Shown here in pieces: positions 15,729-24,814 of a stretch of DNA of 44,295 nucleotides. The stretch comes from an uncultured Actinomycetes bacterium. Lineage in GTDB: Bacteria; Actinomycetota; Actinomycetes; Mycobacteriales; Mycobacteriaceae. The stretch is taken from the NCBI GenBank assembly GCA_903884065.1, contig CAISDL010000087.1, forward strand, positions 1-44,295, written 5' to 3'. The stretch's first letter is position 1; the number at the start of each line of letters is the position of its first letter. Below the pieces are notes generated by a model that had not been told where the DNA came from, did not search any database, and was given only the letters and a program-made list of their open reading frames with translations. The position numbers and the translations under genes were made by a program.

Positions 15729-17264
15729 ATGACGGGCCTGCTCACCACACCGGCGGTGCTGGACCGGATGGCGTGCGACTTCGCCGACCACCAGGCCGTG
15801 GTCACCGGCGACCGCCAATTCACCTTCGCCGAACTGCGCGAGGAAGTCCGCCGCACCGCGGCGGCCATCGCCGGCCTCGGCGTGCGCCCCGGAGACCGGG
15901 TGGCGCTGTGGTCGCCCAACACCTGGCACTGGGTGGTCGCCTGTCTGGCCGTCCACTACGCGGGCGGCGTCATGGTGCCGATCAACACCCGCTACACCGC
16001 CGAGGAGGCCGCCGACATCATCGGCCGGACCGGCGCGCCCCTGCTGATCGCGATGGGCCGGTTCCTGGGCGCCGACCGGGTCGCCGAACTCAACCGCGAG
16101 GATCTGCCGGCACTGCGCCACATCGTCCGCATCCCCGTCGAGGAGGCCGACGGCAGCTGGGATGACTTCCTCGCGGGTCCGCAGCCGCCGATGTCCGAGG
16201 TCGACGCCCGGGCCGCGGCCGTGCGACCCGACGATGTCTCCGACATCCTGTTCACCTCCGGAACCACGGGGCGCAGCAAGGGCGTGCTGTGCCGGCACCG
16301 ACAGTCGTTGTCCGCGTCGGCCTCATGGGCGGCGTGCGGTCAGGTCACCAGCGCCGACCGCTATCTGTGCATCAACCCGTTCTTCCACAACTTCGGCTAC
16401 AAGGCCGGGATCCTGGCCTGCCTGCAGACCGGCGCGACGCTGGTTCCTCAGCTGACGTTCGACGCCGAGGAGGCGATGCGGCTGGTGCAGGAACACCGGA
16501 TCACCGTGCTGCCGGGCCCGCCGACCGTCTATCAGATCCTGCTGGATCACCCGTCCCGCAAGGACTTCGACCTGAGCTCGCTACGGTTCGCGGTCACCGG
16601 CGCGGCGACCGTGCCGGTGGTGCTGATCGAGCGGATGCAGAGCGAACTCGACTTCACCATCGTGCTCACCGCCTACGGTCTCACCGAGGCGAGCGGATTC
16701 GGCACGATGTGCCGGGCCGACGACGATCCGATCACGGTGGCCACCACCTGCGGTCGTCCGATGGCTGATTTCGAACTGCGCATCGCCGGAGCCGCCGACG
16801 CCGGCGCCGGCGAGGTTCTGTTGCGGGGCCCCAACGTCATGGTGGGCTACCTCGACGACCCGGCCGCGACCGCGGCGACCATCGACGCCGACGGCTGGCT
16901 GCACACCGGCGATATCGGCACCGTCGACGACGCCGGGAACCTGCGGATCACCGACCGGCTCAAGGACATGTACATCTGCGGCGGGTTCAACGTCTACCCC
17001 GCCGAGGTCGAGCAGGTCCTGGCCCGCCTCGACGGGGTCGCCGAGTCGGCGGTCATCGGCGTTCCCGACGATCGCCTCGGCGAAGTGGGCCGGGCCTTCG
17101 TCGTGCGCCGCACCGGCGCCGAGATCGACGAGGAGGCTGTGATCGCCTACGCCCGAAAGCATCTGGCGAATTTCAAAGCCCCCCGCTCGGTGGTATTCCT
17201 CGACCAACTGCCCCGCAATGCCGGCGGGAAAGTGGTCAAACCGACTCTGCGGAAGATGGCGTGA
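15729..17264 (+). CDS. fadD3: FadD3, HIP-CoA synthetase
   Basis: 511 residues from ATG 15729, with GGACGGAG (15714-15721) 7 bases upstream; the frame runs 18 codons further upstream without a better site. ANL-superfamily ligase: P-loop ILFTSGTTGRSKG (about 173-185), YGLTEASGFG, the TGDIG hinge region, RLKDMYICGGFNVYPAEVE, and the catalytic lysine in NAGGKVVK near the C-terminus. FadD3 forms the CoA thioester of HIP, the four-ring cleavage product left by HsaD. This both feeds the pathway and makes the KstR2 inducer. First gene of a five-gene run ending at aspB, overlapping fadE31 by 4 bases. Confidence 0.95.
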   Translation: MTGLLTTPAVLDRMACDFADHQAVVTGDRQFTFAELREEVRRTAAAIAGLGVRPGDRVALWSPNTWHWVVACLAVHYAGGVMVPINTRYTAEEAADIIGRTGAPLLIAMGRFLGADRVAELNREDLPALRHIVRIPVEEADGSWDDFLAGPQPPMSEVDARAAAVRPDDVSDILFTSGTTGRSKGVLCRHRQSLSASASWAACGQVTSADRYLCINPFFHNFGYKAGILACLQTGATLVPQLTFDAEEAMRLVQEHRITVLPGPPTVYQILLDHPSRKDFDLSSLRFAVTGAATVPVVLIERMQSELDFTIVLTAYGLTEASGFGTMCRADDDPITVATTCGRPMADFELRIAGAADAGAGEVLLRGPNVMVGYLDDPAATAATIDADGWLHTGDIGTVDDAGNLRITDRLKDMYICGGFNVYPAEVEQVLARLDGVAESAVIGVPDDRLGEVGRAFVVRRTGAEIDEEAVIAYARKHLANFKAPRSVVFLDQLPRNAGGKVVKPTLRKMA

Positions 17265-18403
17265 TGGACATCGACTACGACGACGCGACCTGCGCCTTCC
17301 GCGACGAGGTCCGCACCTTCCTCGCGGCGAACACCCACGAGTTCCCGACGAAGTCCTACGACACCGCCGACGGCTTCGCCCAACACCGCCGTTGGGACCG
17401 GGTGCTCTTCGACGCCGGACTCTCGGTCATCTCCTGGCCGGAACGGTACGGCGGGCGCGACGCGACCCTGCTGCAGTGGGTGGTGTTCGAGGAGGAGTAC
17501 TTCCGCGCCGGGGCCCCCGGGCGGGCCAGTGCCAACGGCACCTCCATGCTGGCCCCGACACTCTTCGGCCACGGCACCGAGGAGCAGCGGATGCGGATCC
17601 TGCCGACAATGGCCAGTGGCGAACAGATCTGGGCCCAAGCCTGGTCGGAACCGGAGTCCGGCAGTGACCTGGCCTCGCTGCGGTCCACCGCCACCCGGAC
17701 CGATGGCGGCTGGCTGCTCAACGGCCAGAAGATCTGGAGCAGCCGCGCTCCGTTCGGGGACCGGGCTTTCGGGCTGTTCCGCTCCGATCCGGATTCCCAG
17801 CGTCACCGCGGCCTGACGTATCTGATGTTCGACCTGCAGGCAGACGGTGTGACGGTCCGCGCCATCGAACAGCTCGGCGGGGCAACGGGTTTCGGCGAGA
17901 TCTTCCTCGACGACGTCTTCGTCCCGGATGCCGATGTCATCGGGGAGGCCGGCGAGGGCTGGCGGGCGGCGATGAGCACCGCCAGCAACGAACGCGGGAT
18001 GTCGCTGCGCAGCCCGGCGCGTTTCGTCGCCCCGGCCCAGCGCCTGGTCACCGAGTGGCGGGACCGCGGCGCGGACCCGGCGTTCGCCGACCGGGTGGCC
18101 GATGCCTGGATCAAGGCCCAGGCCTACCGGTTGCACACCTTCGGGACGGTCACCCGCATCGCCGAGGGCGGGGAGTTGGGCGCCGAATCGTCGGTCACCA
18201 AGGTGTTCTGGTCCGACCTCGATGTCGCCCTTCATCAGACCGCACTGGACCTGCGCGGGCCGGACGCCGAACTCGCCGACTCCTGGACCGACGGTCTGCT
18301 GTTCGCCCTGGGCGGCCCGATTTACGCGGGTACCAACGAGGTTCAGCGCAACATCATCGCCGAGCGACTCCTGGGCCTGCCCAAGGACGGTGCGAAGGCC
18401 TGA
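17261..18403 (+). CDS. fadE31: FadE31, acyl-CoA dehydrogenase subunit
   Basis: 380 residues from GTG 17261; ATG 17264 directly after it is an equally plausible start. Acyl-CoA dehydrogenase with AQAWSEPESGSDLASL, LNGQKIWSSRAPFGD and a C-terminal GGPIYAGTNEVQRNIIAERLLGLPKD. In M. tuberculosis FadE31 pairs with FadE32 or FadE33 as a heterotetramer, each subunit completing the FAD site of the other. The three genes in a row here, with GTGA and TGATG junctions, fit that. The probable role is a dehydrogenation late in ring C/D breakdown, after IpdAB. Confidence 0.92.
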   Translation: MMDIDYDDATCAFRDEVRTFLAANTHEFPTKSYDTADGFAQHRRWDRVLFDAGLSVISWPERYGGRDATLLQWVVFEEEYFRAGAPGRASANGTSMLAPTLFGHGTEEQRMRILPTMASGEQIWAQAWSEPESGSDLASLRSTATRTDGGWLLNGQKIWSSRAPFGDRAFGLFRSDPDSQRHRGLTYLMFDLQADGVTVRAIEQLGGATGFGEIFLDDVFVPDADVIGEAGEGWRAAMSTASNERGMSLRSPARFVAPAQRLVTEWRDRGADPAFADRVADAWIKAQAYRLHTFGTVTRIAEGGELGAESSVTKVFWSDLDVALHQTALDLRGPDAELADSWTDGLLFALGGPIYAGTNEVQRNIIAERLLGLPKDGAKA

Positions 18404-19380
18404 TGAGGTTCTCCCTCGACCCCCAACAGCGCGACTTCGCGGCCAGCATCGACGCCGCATTGGGTGCCGCCGATGTGCCGGCGGCGATCCGGGCCTGGAT
18501 CGGTGGTGACACCGTGCCGGGTCGTGCGGTGTGGGCACGACTGGCCGACCTCGGTGTCACGGCTCTTGCGGTGCCGGAGAAGTTCGACGGGATCGGCGCC
18601 CATCCGGTGGATCTCGTCGTCGCTTCTGAACGGCTGGGCCGGTGGTGCGTCCCCGGCCCGGTCACGGAATCGATTGCGGTGGCGCCGGTTCTGCTCGCCG
18701 ACGACGACCGGGCAGCCGCGCTGGCCAGCGGTGAACTGATCGCCACCGTGGCGATGCCCCCGGTGGTGCCGCGCGCGGTCGATGCCGAGTTCGCGGACCT
18801 GGTCCTGCTGGCCACCGACGCCGGTGTCACCGACGCGACGGCTGGTGCCGACCACGAGTCGGTGGACCCGGCGCGGCGACTGTTCGACGTCGACCCGGCC
18901 GGCCGGGCCCGGCCGGCCGACGTCGCACGGGCTTACGACGTCGGGGTACTCGCGACCGCCGCCCAACTCGTCGGCGCCGGGCAGGCGATGCTGGACATGT
19001 CGGTGGACTACGCCAAGCAGCGCACCCAGTTCGGCCGGCCGATCGGCAGCTATCAGGCCATCAAGCACAAACTGGCCGACGTGCACATCGCGTGTGAGTT
19101 GGCCCGTCCGTTGGTCTTCGGCGCGGCGCTGTCACTGGCCGACGACTCTGATCACGCCGCCCGGGACGTCAGTGCGGCCAAGGCCGCCGCCTCCGATGCC
19201 GCCCTGCTGGCGGCGCGCACGGCACTGCAGACTCACGGCGCGATCGGCTACACCGCCGAGCACGACCTGTCGCACTGGCTGCTGCGGGTGCAGGCGCTGC
19301 ATTCGGCCTGGGGTGACCCCGCAAGCCATCGCCGTCGCGTCCTGGAGGCGCTGGGCCGAGAAGCACCGGAGGTGCGGTGA
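18403..19380 (+). CDS. fadE32: FadE32, acyl-CoA dehydrogenase partner subunit
   Basis: 325 residues from ATG 18403, overlapping the fadE31 stop by one base (TGATG). The open frame extends upstream, but that part is a shadow of fadE31. This is the short, divergent kind of FadE. The N-terminal half is poorly conserved; the C-terminal half has DYAKQRTQFGRPIGSYQAIKH, which supplies the FAD-pyrophosphate arginine contacts across the dimer, and LQTHGAIGYTAEHD. It probably acts only with FadE31, as in the M. tuberculosis complex. Overlaps fadE33 by 4 bases. Confidence 0.92.
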   Translation: MRFSLDPQQRDFAASIDAALGAADVPAAIRAWIGGDTVPGRAVWARLADLGVTALAVPEKFDGIGAHPVDLVVASERLGRWCVPGPVTESIAVAPVLLADDDRAAALASGELIATVAMPPVVPRAVDAEFADLVLLATDAGVTDATAGADHESVDPARRLFDVDPAGRARPADVARAYDVGVLATAAQLVGAGQAMLDMSVDYAKQRTQFGRPIGSYQAIKHKLADVHIACELARPLVFGAALSLADDSDHAARDVSAAKAAASDAALLAARTALQTHGAIGYTAEHDLSHWLLRVQALHSAWGDPASHRRRVLEALGREAPEVR

Positions 19381-20324
19381 CCACCAAGGACGAACGGCAG
19401 ATGTTGCGACAGACCGTCGCGGCCCTGGTCGACAAGCATGCGGGACCCGAGGCGGTGCGGCGCGCCATGGACTCCGAACGCGGTTACGACGAGGCGCTGT
19501 GGACCATGCTGTGCGAGCAGGTGGGCGCCGCGGCGCTGGTGGTACCGGATGAGCTCGGCGGTGCCGGCGGTGAATTGGCCGATGCGGCAGCGGTTCTCGA
19601 GGAACTCGGCCGCGGGCTGGTGCCCACGCCGCTGCTGGCGACCACGTTGGCGGAGCTGGCGCTGATGGCGGCCGAGGACCCCGACGCTGACACCCTCGAG
19701 CGACTCGCCGCGGGGGAATCGATCGGGACGGTGGTCTTCGACCGGGACTATGTGGTCAGCGGTGACGTCGCCGACGTGGTCCTGTCGATCGACGCCGGCC
19801 GGGTGGTCCGCTGGACGGATGTGACAGCGGAGCCCCGCACGCCGCTGGATCCCACCCGCCGCCTGGCGCGACTGAGCCCCGGTGCAACATCGGTGGTCGG
19901 GTCGGACCCGGGCCTGGCCGACATCGCCGCGGTCCTGCTGGCCGCCGAGCAGGTCGGCGCCGCCGCGCGCTGCCTGGAACTGACCGTCGAATACACCAAG
20001 CAGCGCGTGCAATTCGGCCGCCCGATCGGCAGCTTCCAGGCCCTCAAGCACCGGATGGCCGACATGTACGTCGCCGTCCAATCGGCACGCGCGGTGGTGG
20101 GCGACGCCGTCGCCGACCTCACCCCGGTGAGCGCCGCCCTGGCCAGGCTGGCAGCCAGCGAGACGTTCTGCACGGTCGCCGGAGAGGCGGTCCAGTTGCA
20201 CGGGGGGATCGCGATCACCTGGGAACACGACATGCATCTGTACTTCAAGCGGGCGCACAGCAGCGCCCAGTTGTTCGGACCACCACGAGAGCAGTTGCGG
20301 CGCCTCGAATCGGAGATCCACTAG
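19377..20324 (+). CDS. fadE33: FadE33, acyl-CoA dehydrogenase partner subunit
   Basis: 315 residues from GTG 19377 (GTGA overlap with fadE32). It is paralogous to FadE32: ELTVEYTKQRVQFGRPIGSF, ALKHRMADMYVA, and LHGGIAITWEHDMHLYFKRA near the C-terminus. It is likely an alternative partner of FadE31, giving two related heteromers with different substrates. Its stop is 23 bases before aspB. Confidence 0.92.
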   Translation: MTTKDERQMLRQTVAALVDKHAGPEAVRRAMDSERGYDEALWTMLCEQVGAAALVVPDELGGAGGELADAAAVLEELGRGLVPTPLLATTLAELALMAAEDPDADTLERLAAGESIGTVVFDRDYVVSGDVADVVLSIDAGRVVRWTDVTAEPRTPLDPTRRLARLSPGATSVVGSDPGLADIAAVLLAAEQVGAAARCLELTVEYTKQRVQFGRPIGSFQALKHRMADMYVAVQSARAVVGDAVADLTPVSAALARLAASETFCTVAGEAVQLHGGIAITWEHDMHLYFKRAHSSAQLFGPPREQLRRLESEIH

Positions 20325-20347
20325 GGGCGTGTTCTAACCTGGGCGAG

Positions 20348-21511
20348 ATGAGCGGTCACGTCGCACGCCGAGCCGGAATCCCGCCGTTCTACGTCATGGA
20401 CGTCTGGCTGGCCGCCGCTGAACGCCAACGGACCCACGGCGACCTGGTCAACCTGTCGGCCGGCCAGCCGAGCGTCGGAGCGCCCGCACCGGTACTCGCC
20501 GCCGCCGAGAAGGCGCTGCGATCCGGCCCGCTGGGATACACGGTGGCGCTTGGCATTCCGGAGCTTCGCCAGGCCATCGCGGATTCCTACGCCGACAAGT
20601 TCGGCTTGGATGTCGGCGTCGACGACGTCGTTCTGACCACCGGGTCCTCCGGCGGCTTCCTGCTCACCTTTCTGGCCTGTTTCGACGCCGGCGACCGGGT
20701 GGCCATCGCCAGCCCGGGCTACCCCTGCTACCGCAACATCCTCTCGGCACTGGGCTGTGACGTGGTGGAGATCGAGTGCGACGAGCGGACCCGGTTCCAG
20801 CCCACGGTGGCGATGCTCGCCGAACTCGACCCCCCGGTGCAGGGGGTGATCATCGCCAGCCCGGCCAACCCGACCGGGACGGTGATCCCCCCGTCCGAAC
20901 TTGCCGCCATCGCCGGATGGTGCGACGAGCAGGGCGTGCGACTGGTCAGCGACGAGGTCTACCACGGGCTGGTGTATCCCGGTGCGCCGGCGACCTCGTG
21001 CGCGTGGCAGACCTCCCGCAACGCCGTTGTGGTGAACAGCTTTTCGAAGTACTACGCGATGACGGGGTGGCGGCTCGGCTGGCTGCTGGTGCCCGAGGAG
21101 TTGCGCCGCGCGGTGGACTGCCTGACCGGCAACTTCACCATCTGTCCCCCGGTACTCGCCCAGCACGCGGCAGTCGCGGCCTTCACCCCGGAGGCCGTCG
21201 CCGAGGCAGACGGACACCTGCACCACTACGCCGCCAACCGGGAGACGCTGATCGCCGGTCTGCGCCAACTCGGTCTGGCCCGGCTGGCACCGGCGGACGG
21301 GGCGTTCTACGTCTACGCCGACGTCTCCGACTTCACCTCGGACTCACTGAGGTTCTGCGAGAGGCTGCTGACCGACACCGGACTGGCGATCGCCCCGGGA
21401 ATCGACTTCGACACGATGCGGGGCGGTTCGTCGGTGCGTCTGTCGTTCGCCGGGCCGACGGCCGATATCGACGAGGCACTGCGCCGACTGGGGCCCTGGC
21501 TGAGCCGTTGA
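20348..21511 (+). CDS. aspB: AspB, PLP-dependent class I/II aminotransferase
   Basis: 387 residues. Fold-type I aminotransferase: GYTVALGIPELRQAIA, TTGSSGGFLL (phosphate-binding turn), SPANPTGTVI, SDEVYHGLVY, PLP lysine Lys234 in NSFSKYYAMTGWRLGW, and RLSF near the end for the substrate carboxylate arginine. Annotated aspB by homology to Rv3565, which ends the same operon. The amino-group donor and acceptor, and any link to steroid breakdown, are not known from sequence. It is separated from fadE33 by 23 bases, so cotranscription is plausible. Confidence 0.88.
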   Translation: MSGHVARRAGIPPFYVMDVWLAAAERQRTHGDLVNLSAGQPSVGAPAPVLAAAEKALRSGPLGYTVALGIPELRQAIADSYADKFGLDVGVDDVVLTTGSSGGFLLTFLACFDAGDRVAIASPGYPCYRNILSALGCDVVEIECDERTRFQPTVAMLAELDPPVQGVIIASPANPTGTVIPPSELAAIAGWCDEQGVRLVSDEVYHGLVYPGAPATSCAWQTSRNAVVVNSFSKYYAMTGWRLGWLLVPEELRRAVDCLTGNFTICPPVLAQHAAVAAFTPEAVAEADGHLHHYAANRETLIAGLRQLGLARLAPADGAFYVYADVSDFTSDSLRFCERLLTDTGLAIAPGIDFDTMRGGSSVRLSFAGPTADIDEALRRLGPWLSR

Positions 21512-21607
21512 CGGCGCATCAGGTGTGATTGAGGACATACGACGCAGACAGCACCCGTCACTGTTACGGTCCGGGAATAGAGACTTTTCGGCTGATTGGG
21601 GCGGCGC

Positions 21608-24600
21608 ATGACCACCAAGGACATCGAGTACGGCTCCGGCCGCTACATCGGCCGAGTCGGCGCCTTGGCGGTGGCTCTGGGCATCGGGGTGGCAATCGCG
21701 GCCGTACCGACGGTCGCGAGCGCCGATTCGACCGACTCGACGGATTCGACCGCCGGGTCGGCGTCGACCGGCGCCGCCCCGTCGGCGCGCGAACGTTCAA
21801 CCATTCGTGGCAGCCGGACCGCGGTGGTCAACACCGGTGGTTCGACGTCGGCACCCCGCAGCTCCGCTGAGGGGCCCGCACCGAGTGCCGCCACCAAGCG
21901 ACGTGGTTCCACCGGGACCGTCGACACGTCGCCGGTCAGCAAGTCCGCCTCCGCCGTCGTTGTCGAACCTCCGCGGGAGTCCGCAGCGCCCTTGTCACTC
22001 CCGCCCTCCAACGAGGTCGCCGGCCCGACCCACGATGCTCAGCCGACCTTCGTTTCGACAGGCCCGGTTGGCCTGGTCCGGTCCGCCGAGGCCACGGCGA
22101 CCTCCGCCAGGCCGACCCAGCCCGCGGCGCCAACACTCGAATGGGCCACACCCAAGGCCGCCACGCAGGCTGCACCCGTCATGGTCGCAACCCCGCAGGC
22201 GGCGGCCAGTGGGTCGGTGTCCGCACCGAGTGCGCTGGCCTGGTTGGGCTCGCACAGCAACGGCGACGCACCCGCTGCCGCTCCCCTGGCGTGGGCTGCG
22301 GCCGCGGTCACCCGCAGGGAATCAGCTGCCCATCCCATCGCCGATTTCATCGGCATCTTCGTCAGCAACGGCACCGCCGATCACCCGGACGCCGGAGTCC
22401 TGATCGGCAGCGGGTTCAGCTACGACGCCCAGACCTGCCTCGGCCAGACCGTCTGCAACGGCGGCAAGGCGGGACTGCTCGGCAATGGCGGAAGTGGCTA
22501 CAACGGCGGCAACGGCGGGGCGGCCGGGTGGTTCGGCAACGGCGGCGGCGGCGGCGGCGGCCTCCCCGGGCAGTCCGCCGGTACCGGCGGACGCGGCGGG
22601 TTGTTCGTCGGTGACGGCGGGAGCGGGGGCAAAGGCGGGGATGCCCTGGCAGTAGGGGGTATCGGCGGCAACGGCGGCGACGGCGGGAGCACCGGCCTGC
22701 TGTCGGTCTGGGGCCGCGGCGGCAACGGCGGAGCCGCGGGCAATGGCGCCGCGGGAGGCACCGAGAGCGACGGCGGCGACGGCGGTAGCGGTGGACGCGG
22801 CGGCAACGGCAGCTGGATCTTCGGCACTGGCGGCAACGGCGGAGGCGGCGGCAACGGCGGCGACGCCACATACGGAATCCCCGGGGTCGGCGGCGTGGGT
22901 GGCGAAGCCGGCGTAGGGCGGCTACTGGTCCTCTTCAAGCGGGTCGGGACGCCCGGCATCGACGGCAGGGACGGCAGCGCAGGCGGCGGTTGCGCTGGTT
23001 CGTGCCCCCCGAATCGGGTGTTCGCCCCCTACATCGACATGGCCTCGACGACGCAGCGCGAAGAGACCTGGTACATGAACGACAGCACGGATCCCACCAA
23101 ACCCGGGACCCCGAGCCTGGTGTCGACGATGACCAAGACCGGTATCGAGGCCGCGACCCTGGCATTCGTCAACCAGCAGGGCAGGGGCGGGGACTTCGTC
23201 TGGGGCAGCTCCGACAACCCTCTGGGAAACATCGAATTCGACACCGATCCGGGTAAGAAGATCAAGGCCGACATCCAGGCCGCCAAGGACAACGGCCTGA
23301 ACATCATCGTTTCCTTCGGCGGCATCACCGCTTGCCAGAACGGGGTGGAGATCGGTCAGCTCAATGGCGAGGCCGCGGCACTGAGCAGCACCCCGATCGC
23401 CGGCACCGGCGCGAAGTCGATGACCCTGACGCTGAACCAACCGATCGATTTCGCCGCCATGGAGCCCGGCACCATCAGCGGACAGATCAAGATCAACGAC
23501 GCGGTGACCGACCTGTACACGGTCGGCAACAGCGGCACATTCACCTTCACCCACCAGGTGAGCTACCAGGTTCCCATAGCGACGAAGGGGACGATCGCGC
23601 CCGACGGAAGCGCCATCACGTTCGAGTTCGACAGGGAGGTGACGCCGAACTACGGCCCCGTCGGCACCAATCTGAGTTACGGCATCGAAGCCGGATTCCT
23701 GCGGATGAAGCAGGCCTACAAGGACGCCATCCAGTACTTCTACGACATGGGCATCCGCCACTTCGATCTCGATATCGAGGGCCCCGCCCTGTCGATCGGC
23801 CAGGCGGGCATCAACAACCAACGCCACCGGGTCTTCAAGGCCTTCCAGGACGAGAACACCTTCCCCGACATGGAACTCTCCTACGTCCTGCCCATCGGCC
23901 CCAACACCGGCTGGGCCCCCACGGTCGATCCGGGCCGGCTCATCAAGGCAGCGGGCGAGATCGGCCTGAAGGTGAGCACCTGGAACATGATGGCCTTCGA
24001 CTACGGGCCGGCCTCCTACCAATACATGCTGGACAACGAGGCGAACATGGTGGACATGCTGATCGGGGAGGCCGAGACGGGAATCACGGTGGATCCGTAC
24101 TTCCCGATCAAGGGCGCTGTCCAATACCTGGTGGACTACGGCCTCGCGACGGACACCCAGGACGCCTTCCAGAAGCTGGGCGTGACGCTGATGATCGGCC
24201 AGGATGACACCGTCTATGTGAAGGACGCCACGCCTGAGGGCTTCACAGCCGGTGACGGGGCGGCCGTCGAGGCCATCACCCCCGCCCAGGTGGGTGGCAC
24301 GGACCCGGCGGCCGAAACCGTGTTGAACTGGGCCCTCGACAAGGGCGTCGGCCTGCTGTCGTTCTGGTCGCTGGGCCGCGACCGGCCCAGCTACAACACC
24401 ACCTCCTACAACCCGAGCCTGTCGGTGGCCTACCAGACCGGGACCCCGGCCGTCGGCGTATTGGAGACCACCAAGATTGCCGGAGGTGGAAGTGCCTCTG
24501 TCACAATGGCTTTCACGCCTACAATGAGCCGGACCGCGAAGGGCGGTAACCTCTACAACGCCGGTGACGCCTACCTGGGAACCTTCGCGATCAACCCGGA

Positions 24601-24814
24601 CAACACGCTGCAGTTCACGTATGTGCCGCCGGCGCTTCCCGTCAAGGCAACGGGGGGTGTGATCGATCCGGCCACCGGAGTGCTGCGGGTCGACTTCGAC
24701 GGCAATGTCACCGACACCATCTGGAGCAAGGTCGACCTGGACCCGAAGATTCTCATCGAGTACCAGGATCAGGATTTGGTCTACACCCGGATACTCGACC
24801 AGTTCGACGACTGA
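21608..24814 (+). CDS. Secreted PGRS-like protein with GH18 chitinase-type domain and duplicated beta-domain
   Basis: 1068 residues from ATG 21608. Signal peptide about 1-39 (ALAVALGIGVAIAAVP ... ASA). A Ser/Thr/Pro/Ala-rich linker runs to about 245, then GIFVSNGTADHPDAG and a Gly/Asn-rich PGRS-type tract (about 284-461). There is no PE domain. From about 471 a glycoside-hydrolase-18 barrel is visible: the SFGG strand near 568, D720-x-D722-x-E724 (FDLDIEG, catalytic acid Glu724), WNMMAFDYG (792-800), and SFWSLGRDR around Trp920. The first Asp of DxxDxDxE is replaced by Arg. Two similar beta-rich segments, about 583-695 (inside the barrel) and 954-1068 (C-terminal), share an AT-x-G-x-I-x-P signature followed by FD-x-x-V-T. 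A cell-surface or secreted chitinase or chitin-binding role is likely; activity is inferred. It is unlinked to steroid genes and has no counterpart in the M. tuberculosis locus. Confidence 0.88.
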   Translation: MTTKDIEYGSGRYIGRVGALAVALGIGVAIAAVPTVASADSTDSTDSTAGSASTGAAPSARERSTIRGSRTAVVNTGGSTSAPRSSAEGPAPSAATKRRGSTGTVDTSPVSKSASAVVVEPPRESAAPLSLPPSNEVAGPTHDAQPTFVSTGPVGLVRSAEATATSARPTQPAAPTLEWATPKAATQAAPVMVATPQAAASGSVSAPSALAWLGSHSNGDAPAAAPLAWAAAAVTRRESAAHPIADFIGIFVSNGTADHPDAGVLIGSGFSYDAQTCLGQTVCNGGKAGLLGNGGSGYNGGNGGAAGWFGNGGGGGGGLPGQSAGTGGRGGLFVGDGGSGGKGGDALAVGGIGGNGGDGGSTGLLSVWGRGGNGGAAGNGAAGGTESDGGDGGSGGRGGNGSWIFGTGGNGGGGGNGGDATYGIPGVGGVGGEAGVGRLLVLFKRVGTPGIDGRDGSAGGGCAGSCPPNRVFAPYIDMASTTQREETWYMNDSTDPTKPGTPSLVSTMTKTGIEAATLAFVNQQGRGGDFVWGSSDNPLGNIEFDTDPGKKIKADIQAAKDNGLNIIVSFGGITACQNGVEIGQLNGEAAALSSTPIAGTGAKSMTLTLNQPIDFAAMEPGTISGQIKINDAVTDLYTVGNSGTFTFTHQVSYQVPIATKGTIAPDGSAITFEFDREVTPNYGPVGTNLSYGIEAGFLRMKQAYKDAIQYFYDMGIRHFDLDIEGPALSIGQAGINNQRHRVFKAFQDENTFPDMELSYVLPIGPNTGWAPTVDPGRLIKAAGEIGLKVSTWNMMAFDYGPASYQYMLDNEANMVDMLIGEAETGITVDPYFPIKGAVQYLVDYGLATDTQDAFQKLGVTLMIGQDDTVYVKDATPEGFTAGDGAAVEAITPAQVGGTDPAAETVLNWALDKGVGLLSFWSLGRDRPSYNTTSYNPSLSVAYQTGTPAVGVLETTKIAGGGSASVTMAFTPTMSRTAKGGNLYNAGDAYLGTFAINPDNTLQFTYVPPALPVKATGGVIDPATGVLRVDFDGNVTDTIWSKVDLDPKILIEYQDQDLVYTRILDQFDD
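22440..22990 (+). repeat. In-frame GGC/AAC-rich PGRS repeat tract
   Basis: Tandem imperfect GGN-GG(N/A/D/S/T) codons (ggcggcaacggcgg and variants) coding for the Gly/Asn/Ala-rich part of the GH18 protein. It is typical of mycobacterial PGRS sequence, recombination-prone and likely to vary in length between strains. Confidence 0.9.

Noticed and set aside
17147..18538. 463-residue minus-strand frame opposite fadE31
   Set aside because: Shadow of FadE31/FadE32, both with family motifs in the sense direction.
21608..21730. PE or PPE N-terminal domain of the PGRS-like protein
   Set aside because: No PE/PPE motif or helical hairpin; a Sec-type signal peptide is present instead.
22440..22990. Possible CRISPR or satellite array
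   Set aside because: The repeats are in-frame Gly/Asn codons without uniform spacers, that is, a PGRS tract.
22922..24124. 400-residue open frame antisense to the GH18 gene
   Set aside because: High-GC shadow: the sense strand has clear GH18 motifs, and the antisense product is Val/Asp/Arg/Gly-rich with no recognisable domain.
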